Shown: positions 1-9,974 of the stretch, one piece after another
Layout of the letters: every line of letters starts with the position of its first letter
Numbering within the stretch: the first letter of the stretch is position 1
Source: Blasia pusilla
Taxonomy: Eukaryota > Marchantiophyta > Marchantiopsida > Blasiales
Direction of reading: 5' to 3'
Assembly: GCA_050084515.1 (NCBI GenBank)
Contig: CM114274.1
Location: 32,116,001-32,180,000 of the forward strand
DNA length: 64,000 bases
The notes under the pieces: model-generated
Databases searched by the model: none
What the model was told of the DNA's origin: nothing
What the model saw: the letters and a program-made list of their open reading frames with translations, nothing else
Made by a program: the position numbers and the translations under genes

Positions 1-5
1 GCGGC

Positions 6-1166
6 ATGCATACTGGGGTACAGCAGTTTGTGGCCAGATGTATGGTTTGTGACAGAGTGCGAGCATCCTTCAATGCTCCCACTCCGCAGTTACATCCTTT
101 GCCGATTATGGGTTTAGGTTATCGGTGGAGTTTAGACTTTGCGGGACCTTTGCCATTGACAGGGCGTCATCATAGGTACATGTTGGTCATGGTGGAGCAT
201 TTCTCCAAGTGGATAGAGTTGGTGGCACTACCACACAAGGCGAGTGAGGGAACAGCTTATGCGTTTCTAGATCGTGTGCATAGTCACTTTGGTGCACTGG
301 CGGAGGTGTTGACTGACCAGGGTACCGAGTTCAGGGGAGAGTTTCAGGCCTTGTGTGATCAGGGCCGATAGATCACCGCACCACGCCCGGATCATCCTGA
401 GGCGGATGGGTTGGCGGAGAGAGTGCTACTGACGGTGAAGAGAGGATTGCGCAAGTATGGCTTGCGGGGACGATTGAGGGAGTGGGACCTACAGTTGCCA
501 TGGTTGGCTATGGGTTATCGCTTTAGTCGGCAGGCATCCTTGGCGTCATTTTCACCGTAATTTTTGCTCTTTGGGAGAGAGCCAGATTTACCTGCAGCGA
601 TTCGACGTGACATGGCGGAGGTGTTAGATCTTGATGATCCAGATGTGTGGGTGCAAGCATGTTCTCAGAGGGCAGAAGTTTTTTGTAGAGTTATGCCTAT
701 GGCCTTTGAGAACTTAGCTATTGCCCAACATAGAGATACATTGAGGTACGCGACCATTCGTGGAGGATATTATCGTCCAGGAATTAGGAGGTTTCATCCT
801 GGAGATTACGTGTATTTACAGCAGGCGGCACCCACGACGCTAGATGTCACTGCAGGGCGCACGATCCTACGTGTGCGTGAGGTATTACCGACCGGAGTCC
901 TCATGTTGGAGGGACGGGACGGTATGGTTTGGAAGGATCATGTGCGCAATTGTGCGCCATGTCATCTTCCGAACGTAGATGGGATGGTGGATCCGAGCTT
1001 GGCAGTGGTACCTGCAGGCTTGAGGTGTATGTTGTGCGGATCTGCGAGGGGTGCAGCCACCATGTTGGTATGTGATGGTTGTTCTCGAGGGTGGCATATG
1101 TCATGTCTGACCCCCCCTCTTGATGTGGTTCCCACGGGACGATGGATGTGTCCGAGATGTGTATAG
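6..1166 (+). pseudogene. Ty3/gypsy integrase C-terminal part with PHD finger tail (decayed)
   Basis: Retrotransposon polyprotein fragment, open at the left window edge. It reads in one frame through the integrase core: a zinc-binding 'CMVCDR' remnant near residue 15, the first catalytic Asp in 'SLDFAGPLP', the second in 'VLTDQGTEF', then 'DHPEADGLAERV', which is typical of Ty3/gypsy integrases. The last ~50 residues are a Cys/His-rich PHD finger ('CMLCG', 'LVCDGCSRGWHMSC', 'WMCPRC'), a chromatin-reader module that could guide integration. Two in-frame stops (TAG at 369, TAA at 558) make it nonfunctional as it stands. The second replaces an expected aromatic residue in 'SFSPxFLLFGREP'. The stop at 1164 is followed within 80 bp by a purine-rich tract and the LTR, so this is the 3' end of the element. 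Family assignment is secure; the role of the PHD is inference. Confidence 0.85.
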
Positions 1167-1242
1167 GGTAGTAGGTCCTATCAGAGAGATGTGATATTTT
1201 CTATCTGGAGTTGGGGGGATCCAACTGCCAGCTAGGGGGTGG

Positions 1243-1997
1243 TTGTGTGATCTCCATGTATATGTTTGAGTTGATTTTTGTACATGTGTGGATCGACCCG
1301 TGTGTGGGGAAGATTGGTGTTGTGTGGTGTAGATGTGACCAACGATGTATGTTGTGTAGCGATATGTATGCGCACGACAGTTGTCACATCTGAGTAGCCG
1401 ATAGGCCGAGATCTATCGTGGATAGGGCGTAGGAGCCAGCGGACTATCTTGAGTGTAACTTTGTCCCACGGTGTCGGATGAGGTTGAGGATAGGTCCATT
1501 GTGTCAGGAACGTTGTTTCTGATAACTTTCATGTTGAGGTCTTTTACAGCCGGATGACTTGTTAACCAGGTCACCCGCCCCTAATAACATGTGCGCAGGT
1601 TACCAAGGGAAGGGCTATTTTTAGGGGAAGAGCCTTTTGGCTCTTCCCAACCCTATATAAGAGAGGAAGATGGCTTTCCTAAGCCATCTTTCTCATGTTG
1701 GGCCGTTGGAGCATCTCCCTTATATGTGTGTGAGCTAGGACTAGGGTGCTAGCGTCCGGATTCCTTGATAGCACAAGGTGGACGAGGCTCGATATGCCGA
1801 TGTAGATTGAGGAGTGGAGTTTTAGGTCGGGTGTGCCGTTTTTACTACTCTTTATTTTTGTTGTGTGATCTCCATGTATATGTATGAGTTGATTTTTGTA
1901 CATGTGTGGATCGACCCGTGTGTGGGGAAGATCGGTGTTGTGTGGTGTAGATGTGACCAGTGATGTATGTTGTGTAGCGATATGTATGCGCACGACA
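1243..1997 (+). repeat. 3' LTR of the PHD-gypsy element (family L1), block order a-b-a
   Basis: It follows the integrase stop and a purine-rich stretch (GCTAGGGGGTGG, 1231-1242) that fits a polypurine tract. It ends in GCGCACGACA at 1997; the same end borders unrelated DNA at 9974 and 16112, so this is a true terminus. A 137-bp block occurs at both ends (1243-1379 and 1861-1997, nearly identical), with a unique part between them that carries a TATA box. The outer left edge is less certain than the right one. Confidence 0.7.
1625..1690 (+). promoter_or_regulatory. LTR promoter: hairpin, TATA box, hairpin
   Basis: A 10-bp perfect stem (GGGAAGAGCC, loop TTTT, GGCTCTTCCC; 1625-1648) is followed by TATATAA (1654-1660) and a second stem (AAGATGGCTT, loop TCCT, AAGCCATCTT; 1667-1690). 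The second stem would lie at the start of the transcript. The same order occurs in the LTR copy at 9.6 kb. At 54.7 kb the first stem is kept and the second is broken. Confidence 0.6.
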
Positions 1998-2112
1998 TAT
2001 TCTTCTTGTGGAAACATGTTTTCTTTCTCTAAAGGCTGAAGCTCTTTACTTGACCATCACTTATATCGCAGGGGTGAGATCTCTTGATATTTCTCGCCTC
2101 CCTCATTAAGCT

Positions 2113-2643
2113 TTGCAAGCCACACGTTCCATAGGGTGGATAGCGGATGTGGTGACTTGGTCTTCAAAGTGGAATGTGACGGAATGCGATTGGGACTTTA
2201 AACCGATGGCACTCTGTGAGCATCTACAGAAGCAATTTCTCAACATTATTTGGAGCAGCCCGGGCACCAAAATGGAGTTTTATCAACTTCATGTTAATCC
2301 TATGCTTGTATATTGTGAACAAGAATACCTACTTGCGGGGATCTCCACGTTCTTATGTCATATTATCGCACGACATAGAACTAGGTCTCATAGGCTAGGA
2401 ATTGAGGAAGGACGATGGTTTAATATTGATAGAAGTGAACGAATTTGTAGGTTATGTGACGGAGAAAATATTGAAGAGGATGAAGAGCATGTGTTTGTTA
2501 TATGTCCAAGGTATGAAGAGATTAGACTAGCTCATAAAATAGATGTGGAGAATTTCTCTTCTTTAGTACAGCTAGTGCCTTATGGTTTAGGTTGTTACAT
2601 TAGGGACGTCATTATTCATCGCTCAAGTGCTCTAGGCAGTAGC
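2113..2643 (+). pseudogene. Non-LTR retrotransposon tail with zf-RVT-like zinc motif
   Basis: About 177 codons open with no ATG at the left edge, so this is a fragment. The C-terminal half reads 'RHRTRSHRLGIEEGRWFN', then 'ICRLCDGENIEEDEEHVFVICPRYEEIR'-type sequence (C-x2-C, about 14 residues, H-x4-C), which resembles the zinc-binding domain after the reverse transcriptase of plant LINEs. No reverse-transcriptase core is present upstream. The domain match is from memory of the family and was not searched. Confidence 0.55.
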
Positions 2644-2649
2644 TAGGAG

Positions 2650-4207
2650 AAGGTCTTTAGGATCTTTTTCAAGGTGCATGTGAATGAATGACTTGTAATG
2701 TGTTTTTCAGCCTTTTGACCCTTTGGGTCCCAAGGGCTTGATCTATTTACCATTTACCATAAGTGACTCTACCATCAAGGCCTAAAGAGAAAGCTTTGGA
2801 TCAACTTGAATATATTTCTCAATTGATACAAAAATGAATTGAACTCTCTCCTTGCCCCTTTCAACTTGCTTTTCATTTCATTCAACTCAATGCTTACAGC
2901 TACATGTGCATCATGCTCAAGCTTTAAGACATCAACTAGAATTGCTATCTTGGTGTTGAGACGAGTTGAGTGTTCTTGAGCTTCATCAAAGGCGGCCCGG
3001 ATAGAATCATAAACATCTGCACGAATCCCTTCAGGAATGTTGTCCCAGTTAGCCAAGTTGCTTGTGTACCGTTGCTGGAATTCCTCACATTCCTGAATGT
3101 TACTCCAAACTTGCACAAGTACAAACCATGATAAAGGAGAAATACATGTGCATTTGCAGAGAGAAGTGACTTATTTACATAAAGACGATCAATAGGAAAT
3201 GGAGGCAAATAAATATAATAGTATATAGAAAAGTTAGAAAGAATGTACAAGTGCCCATGAAGTGGGAGGCATGATTCAGAAATATGACCAAAGATTGCAA
3301 TGTGACTATTATAATGAGATCAAAATAAATTAAATAAAGCAAGGACAAGTATAAGTTTGGATTTGCTCATATGCGATAAGAAATCAGAACTATAGGAAGT
3401 AGAGAAACTTGGTTAATAAAGTGAACAATAAGAAAGATTAGAGTTTAGGAAGAACTCAAAATATAGATTGCTAGAGAAATTCACATTGACCACAATTGAG
3501 GCCAGCTGTTGATGTACTGATAACCTGAATTGCTATAGTTAAACTTGAAGGACATAGTAGAGTATGAGAATGGCAAAGTGGGAACTTTTGAATAGAGCAA
3601 TTTATCATAACAGGGTTCTGAAAAGTATTTCTGGGGAAGCCTATGAAATGAAAGTAATTGGATGAGAAACAAATATGTGTTTGTGAGAGAGTAAAAACCT
3701 ATAAATTCAAATACAGAAGGTGTTGGTTACATCCACACAGTAGATAAGTTTAGAAGCTTAATAAACTCAGCAGAGCAGAATTTAGCTAAGTACCATTAGC
3801 TATGTGCATTTCCTTTTGCTTGGAGATTGCAAAGTTGAATTGAAAGTGTTGTTTGTGGTTATGCAGGAGTTGTAGGAACTTCATTGGGATCTCTCCCAGA
3901 TGAAGTCTTGGGAAGGGTAGTAGTATCAAGAGACAAGATGATAACATCATCAAAATCAGGAAGAAGAGGGAAATGAGCAGGGTTATCCACATCAATAGGA
4001 ATGGGCTCAAAATCTCGCAAATGCCCATTTTCTTGGGCTGTCTTCATTCTATCTATCAAATGAGTGGCTTTTGTAGAGTTCAAATCCACTAGTATGTTTA
4101 GGGGCAAGTGCATATGGTGCTTGAGGCGCAAGCGATCAACCCTAATTACACTAGATCCTTTCCAACTCAACATTAGCTTCACCATCGTTAGTTTCTTGTG
4201 TTGGCTG
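2650..4207 (-). other. AT-rich stretch with two weak minus-strand coding-like segments
   Basis: Two minus-strand open segments stand out. At 2775-3116 about 110 codons are rich in Glu, Lys and Leu and could form a coiled coil ('LNTKIAILVDVLKLEHDAHV'). At 3859-4248 about 130 codons end in acidic and Thr/Pro-rich sequence and run into an LTR fragment. The DNA between them is AT-rich, as introns would be. I do not recognise either protein, and they may be captured exon fragments or chance. Nothing else stands out here. Confidence 0.25.
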
Positions 4208-4432
4208 TGTTGGAAACATCTCCCACTCTCCACTTCTTTGAGCACCATTAATCTGATCGGCCCCCTTGTATGAGGAGAAGCCTAGATTGATGGTTCCGAC
4301 TTAGACGTTGAAGGATTCATAGTAATATGAAGTAGGTGGTTTCACGAGTAGCATTACTAGGATTATCTAACCCTATATTGCATGCAAAATTTTTCTACTA
4401 ATAGAAACAAAGAAAAATACGTAAAAACCCAA
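4208..4432 (-). repeat. Partial LTR, family L2
   Basis: It matches the left part of the solo LTR at 4537-4984 in the same orientation, starting at TGTTGG and stopping where satellite sequence begins. The switch occurs in a shared AGTTTC, which suggests recombination at microhomology. Confidence 0.6.
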
Positions 4433-6890
4433 GTTTCATTGAAAATAGAGTTATCAGAAAAAACTAAAAAATTACTTACTTCTTTTTGGACCCGAACCAT
4501 TAAACCTTGAATGAAAATAAGGTCTAATGATTTTTCTGTTGGATTCTCAACATCCACTTCTCTGAGTACCATTAATCTGATCGGCCCCCTTGTATGAGGA
4601 GAAGCCTAGATTGATGGTTCCGACTTAGACGTCGAAAGAGTCATAGTAATATGACGTAGGTGGTTTCAAGAGTAGCGTTACTAGGATTATCTAACCCTAT
4701 ATTGCATCAGAATGCAAGGCACCTTGATGCATTATAGGAATAGATAATCCTAGTTAGACAAAATTTTCTATTAATAGAAACAAAGAAAAATAGGTAAAAG
4801 CCCTAGTTTCCCGAGTAGTGAAATAGTTGGGAGCCGCAACGGTAGCGCATTCTCGTATGTCGAGTTATCTCCATGTTGAGATTCCATCGAAGCTCTTCTG
4901 TGAGCGCACGAACGGACTAGGCCATTTTGTATCTCTAAGTTTTGTAAAGATTTCAGTGATTTCGTCACTTTCTGTTTTCTCACATTTTCACCTTGTCCAA
5001 ATTTCTCATCTTGAGGTGAAAATTGGCCCACATGGTCTCCAAGGTGCATCTAGAAGTCTTGCCAATTTTCATACAAAATAGAGATATGAGAAAAAGCTAA
5101 AAAATTACTAACTTCTTTTTGGACCCAAGCCATTAAACCTTGAATGAAAAGAAGGTCTAATGATTTTTCACCTTATCCACCTTTCTCATCTTGAGGTGAA
5201 AATTGGCCCACATGGTCTCCAAGGTGCATCTAGCAGTCTCCCCAATTTTCATGCAAAATGGAGATGTGAGAAAAAGCTCAAAAATTACTAATTTCTTTTT
5301 GGACCCGAGCCATTAAACCTTAAATAAAAAGAAGGTCTTATGATTTTTCACCTTTTACACCTTTCTCATCTTGAGGTGAAATTTGGCCCACATGGTCTCC
5401 AAGATGCATCTAGAAGTCTCACCAATTTTTAAGCAAAATGGAGTTGGGACCACAAGCTCAAAATTGGGCAAGTCCTTTCTGGACTCGAACTGTCATACCT
5501 TCTATCAAAATAAGGTTTTTTCTTTTTTCATCTTGTCCAAATTTATCATATTGAGGTTAAATTTGGCCCACATGGTCCCGAAGATGCGTGTTACACTCTT
5601 GCTAAGTTACAATCAAAATGGAGTTATGAGAAAAAGCTAAAGAATTACTCACTCCTTTTTGGACATGAATCATTAGACCTTTTATCAAAATAAGGTTTTT
5701 TCATTTTTCATCTTGTCCAAATTTTTATCTTGGGCTGAAATTCGGCCAACATGGTGCCCAAGGTGCATCTAGCATTCTTGGCAAGTTTCAAGCATAATGA
5801 AGTTGTGAGCAAAAGCTCAAAATATCTTATGTTTCCCGTCCTTTTTGGACCCGAAACATCAGACCCAAAATAAGGTTTTTTCATTTTTCATCTTGTCCAC
5901 CTTTCTCATCTTGAGTTAAAATTAGGCCCACATGGTCCCCAAGGTGTATGTTACACTCTTACCAAGTTTTAGTGAAAATGGAGTTGTGAGAAAATGCTCA
6001 AAAATTACTAACTTCTTTTTTGACCCAAACTATTAAACCTTGAATGAAAAGAAGGTCTTATGATTTTTCACCTTATCGAACTTTCTCATCTTGAGGTGAA
6101 ATTTTGTCCCAAATTTCCTACAAGGTTCATCAAGAAGTCGTGCCATTTTTTATGCAAAATGGAGTTTGGAGCAAAAGCTCAAAAATTAGTAACTTCTTTT
6201 TGGACCTGAACCATTAAACCTTGAACGAAAAGAAGGTATTTAATTTTTCACCTTGTCCAAATTTCCATTATTGAGCTGAAATTTGGTGTAGATGTGTCTC
6301 CAAGGTGCATCTAGCACTCTCGCCAAGTTTCACACAAAATGAAGTTGTGAGAAAAATCTCAAAAATTACCAACTCCATTTTGGACCCGAACCATCAGACC
6401 TTCTATCAAAATCAGGTTTTTTCATTTTTCATCTTGTCCAAATTTCTCGTCTTGAACTGAAATTTTTCCAAAATGGTCCCCAAAATTCATGCTCCACTCT
6501 TGCCAAGTTTCATGCAAAATGGAGTTGTGAGGAAAAGCTCAAAAATTACTAACTTCTTTTTGGATGCGAACCATCAGACCTAATATGAAAAAATGGTTTT
6601 TTTATTTTTCATCTTGTCCAACTTTGTCATCTTGAGATGAAATTTGGCCCACATGTTTCCCAAGGTGCATGCTACACTCTTGCCAAGTTTCAGTTAAAAT
6701 GGAGTTGTGAGGAAAACCTCAAAAATATGTAAGTACCTTTTGGCCCCGAACCACTAAACCTTCAATAGAAAGAAGGTTTTTTCATTTTTCATCATGTCCA
6801 ACTTTCCCAAGTTGCATTTGTAGCACTCTTGCAAAGTTTTGAGAAAAATGGAGTTGTGACCACGACCTCAAAAATCACACTTACCAATTT
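4433..6890. repeat. 180-bp tandem satellite array, about 11 diverged monomers
   Basis: A monomer of about 180 bp repeats head to tail. Landmarks recur every 180 bp: the TTTTTCACCTTGTCC-type motif near 5166, 5346, 5526, 5706, 5885, 6065, 6246, 6427, 6607 and 6786, and 'GGTCTCCAAGGTGCATC' near 5035, 5215 and 5395. Monomers differ by many point changes, so the array is old. The part at 4433-4536 is split from the rest by a solo LTR. No open frame persists across monomers. The period is typical of plant satellites, but one short array does not show that it is centromeric. Confidence 0.85.
4537..4984 (-). mobile_element. Solo LTR (family L2) inserted in the satellite, TSD TTTTC
   Basis: A 448-bp LTR beginning TGTTGGATTC and ending TTTTCTCACA (TG...CA ends). 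It is bordered by the direct 5-bp repeat TTTTC (4532-4536 and 4985-4989). Removing it rejoins a normal satellite monomer. A second copy in opposite orientation is at 48070-48561. No internal region remains, so this is a solo LTR left by LTR-LTR recombination. Confidence 0.85.
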
Positions 6891-7037
6891 CATCTTCAAT
6901 GTAAAAATAAATGCTTTATTAGCAAGAAGTATATAATAAGGAATGTCATAAAAATGACATTCTTACAATAGTCAACACAAAACAAGTTTGCTACCACTAT
7001 ATACTAATCCGTTTCACTAAATTCAGTAATTAATCTT

Positions 7038-8449
7038 CTAGTCTAGATCTTTGGTTGGGTCCGGTGGATTAAGATATAAGCAGTAATTTGGCGGCACAAT
7101 AGTTTGAAGTCGGGTGGATTGGCGACGAGTTCCTATTGTAGTTGTTTCATTATCGGAGGAAATGTATGAACTATCCATGCCATGATTGATGGGTTGAGAG
7201 TTTGGAACCATAGGTATGAGAACATCATTACCATTAGGCTCATCAACTAAGTCCACCGTTTCAGCACTCAAAGATTGTGGAGGGGTATCCCGCATAGGTT
7301 CATAGACTCAGTGGAATAATTCTGAACTCCTACTGGTGCAACAATCTGAGGGTCATAGGTCATGTTAGGAGAAGTGTTGGGCAGATTGGCTTCGCTTGAA
7401 GTCCTCCGTTGTTGCTCTCCCTCGTGCTCTCGAATCCAATGTTCCATTTCAACATCATCTTCATCTCTTCCAAGCCCCTCGGAATCAAAATTTTCAGTAT
7501 CCTCTCTTCCTTCGATGCCATGAATTCCACATATCACATCCACCTACTCTAGGTCCTCATCTTGCAATTTAAGGTTATCTTCATGATTACTATCACATTT
7601 TCTTGCATGCAAGCTAGATTCACTGCCATCTTCTACTACCCTTCTAGCTTGTTCTTGTCCATCCCTTTCCGAAAAGTATTGCTCATACAAGAGCGCTTGT
7701 TTTGATTTCCGAGAAACACTCTTGTCTCCAAACCTTCACTTTGTGTAGATGTAAACCAAATCCCTGGCACGCTTATTGGTCAATTTATTCTTGTGCTTGT
7801 TGTGGATGAAACCATAACTACTCCAATTTCTCTCCGCTGAAGAAGATGAAACCACTTGTGCTAATATGGACGTAGTCAAAGAGCATAATGTTGGTGCACC
7901 TTGACCATGCATGCTCCACCAATCGGAGGGACTAAGTGAATCAAAAACTTCCCTACCAAATTCATCCACAAATATTTCCTGATGGTTCACAATGTTGCCC
8001 AACTCTCGCAAGCAAGTTACCACATAAGAATTAGCCTCTGTGACATTGAGGCCATGCACCCCCGTTGCATAAAGGTTCAGATATTGTTTGATATCTCTCA
8101 TGCACTCTGCATTTGAAGTGACGTCTTGAATACTATCAAGAAGATTGTAAGGGGCGAGAATGTAGCCTATTGGATGTAACTTGTTGTGGATAAGTGCCCA
8201 CCGCCTAGAAATAACATCGACCATATCTATAGCTCTAGACATTATGACAAAATAACCGCGACGCCTTCCACCCACACCGGGCCATGGAGTTACTAGAAAA
8301 GAACAAGTCTCTTCCATTTTCTCAAAACTACGGCTATAAATACGTCCCGTCATAACTTTATGACCATCACACTCCCTCAACAAAATAATTGTAGGTTGAG
8401 CTGCAACAAACAACTCCTCACCCTCCATCCAAAAATCGTGATTGGCCAC
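7038..8449 (-). pseudogene. hAT-family transposase, C-terminal half (decayed)
   Basis: The 237-codon segment at 7736-8449 ends with the hAT dimerisation domain: 'SDWWSMHGQGAPTL', then 'SSSSAERNWSSYGFIHNKHKN' and 'ARDLVYIY', the hallmark of plant hAT transposases. The frame continues downstream as an acidic, low-complexity tail, interrupted by a TGA just after 'YIYTK' and a TAG near 7545. Further acidic ORFs follow at 7268-7543 and 7038-7295. The N-terminal BED zinc finger and catalytic core are not visible upstream, where a GC-rich repeat begins at about 8450. It is therefore a truncated, nonautonomous remnant. I looked for terminal inverted repeats and found none. Confidence 0.8.
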
Positions 8450-9195
8450 AATAGTCTCAATCTCTCATGCCTTCTCCCTTTGCCTTCCATTCCTAGCCCG
8501 CATGCGAGCTCGGTGGCCCGCGACCTAGCCTATAGGCCAACTCCAAGGCCCGCAATGAGCCCACACTGTAGCCCGCAAGCAGCCCTTGCCTGAGCCCACA
8601 CCCTAGCCCCCATGCGGGTTCTAGGGCCCATAAGCGGCTTGGATGGCCTCGGGGCCTGACCTAGCCTATAGGCCAACTCCAAGGCCCGCAATGAGCCCCA
8701 CCAAGTGGAGCCCATGTCGTCTTGGTGCCAAAACAATCGTGCCCTTGCATCGAGCCCACACCCTAGCCCCATCACGGGCTCCAAGGGTTCTAGGCCCCTA
8801 AGCGCAAGCAGCCGGAGGCGGGCTTGAGGGGATGCAGCCTCGGGCCTGCGGCACGATTGAGGCCCCTGACCCGCACCCTTCATCGGAGCCACGTTTGCTT
8901 GCAAGTGGAGCCCGATCGCGTCTGGGCGCCAAAAAAAGTGAGGCTCGCACTCGGTGCCCATGTCGGTGGTCCTTCATCGGAGCCCACACCAATGACATTT
9001 CCGTGCAAGTGGAGCTCCCTGGTGCGCTTCTTCTTGGTGCCAAAACAGATCGATGAGCTCTTGATCAAGCGTGGAGCGTGTCACGGATGCGGGTTATATT
9101 CTTGAGAGGGATCAAGGCCGGGTTGTTGTAGTGTGGCACCTAGCCTACATGCGGGCTCCAAGGCCAGGATAAGAGATCTTGTCAAGGACATATGT
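8450..9195. repeat. GC-rich low-complexity island with internal duplication
   Basis: Composition shifts sharply to GC-rich. A block containing GACCTAGCCTATAGGCCAAC and AAGGCCCGCAATGAGCCC occurs at about 8519-8566 and again at about 8659-8698; related phrases (GAGCCCACACCCTAGCCCC) recur nearby. Long ORFs in all frames reflect the absence of AT-rich stops. No protein family is recognisable, and I treat it as repeat-derived. Confidence 0.55.
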
Positions 9196-9236
9196 GTGTG
9201 CTATCTGGAGTTAGGGGAACCTCACTACCAGCTAGG

Positions 9237-9974
9237 GGGCGGAGGCGGGCTTGAGGGCCGTGAGTATATTTCATTTATGTTGGGGAAGCCGATGTTGTGT
9301 GGTATGTATGTGAACAACGATGTGGGTTGTGTAGTGATGTGTATGCGTACGACAGTTGTCACATCTTATTTCGACGTAGGTAGAGTTCTATCGCATCAAC
9401 GACATAGAGAGTCATTGGGCTGTTCCACTGTAACTTCGTCTTGAGATGTCGGATGAGGTTGGCGACAGGACTGTTGTGTTGGAAACGTCGTTTATGACAA
9501 TTTCCCTATTTTGGTTTTAGGCTGTGAGGTGACCTGTTTGGACCCGACCCGGTAACTTATGCACGCAGATTACCGTTTGGAGGGCTATTTTTGGAAGAAG
9601 AGCCTTTTGGCTCTTCCCAAGGGTATAAGAGTGAGAGAGATGGCTTTCTCAAGCCATCTTTCTCATGTTGAGCCTTAGGAGCGCCTCTCTTGCATAGACG
9701 TGTATGGGTGTGTAGGAGTTAAGCTGCTAGCATCCAGATTTCCTCCTAGAAGAGGGTGGATGTGGTTCGATGTGCGGATGTAGATTCACGAGTGGAGTTT
9801 TAGGCTGGATGAGTCATTTTTACTACACTTGATTTTGTTGTGGGGTCCTAGTATATATGCGTGAGTATGTTTCATTTATGTGTGGATCTACCTGTATGTT
9901 GGGGAAGATCGGTGTTGTGTGATATGTAGATGTGACCAGCGGTGGGTTGTGTAGCGATGTGTATGCGCATGACA
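9237..9974 (+). repeat. LTR of family L1, second copy
   Basis: It follows the same purine-rich lead (CAGCTAGGGGGC, about 9229-9240) and ends at GCGCATGACA (9974). It keeps the a-b-a layout, with end blocks at about 9237-9354 and 9838-9974, the stem with loop TTTT at about 9595-9618, a TATAAG box near 9623, and the second stem at about 9637-9660. About 40 bp before it also match the 3' end of the element at 1.2 kb; no polyprotein is left upstream. The element's right edge cuts a Helitron. Confidence 0.7.

Noticed and set aside
8530-9105. Overlapping ORFs on both strands
   Set aside because: GC-rich repeat with duplicated blocks; no domain or start context supported.
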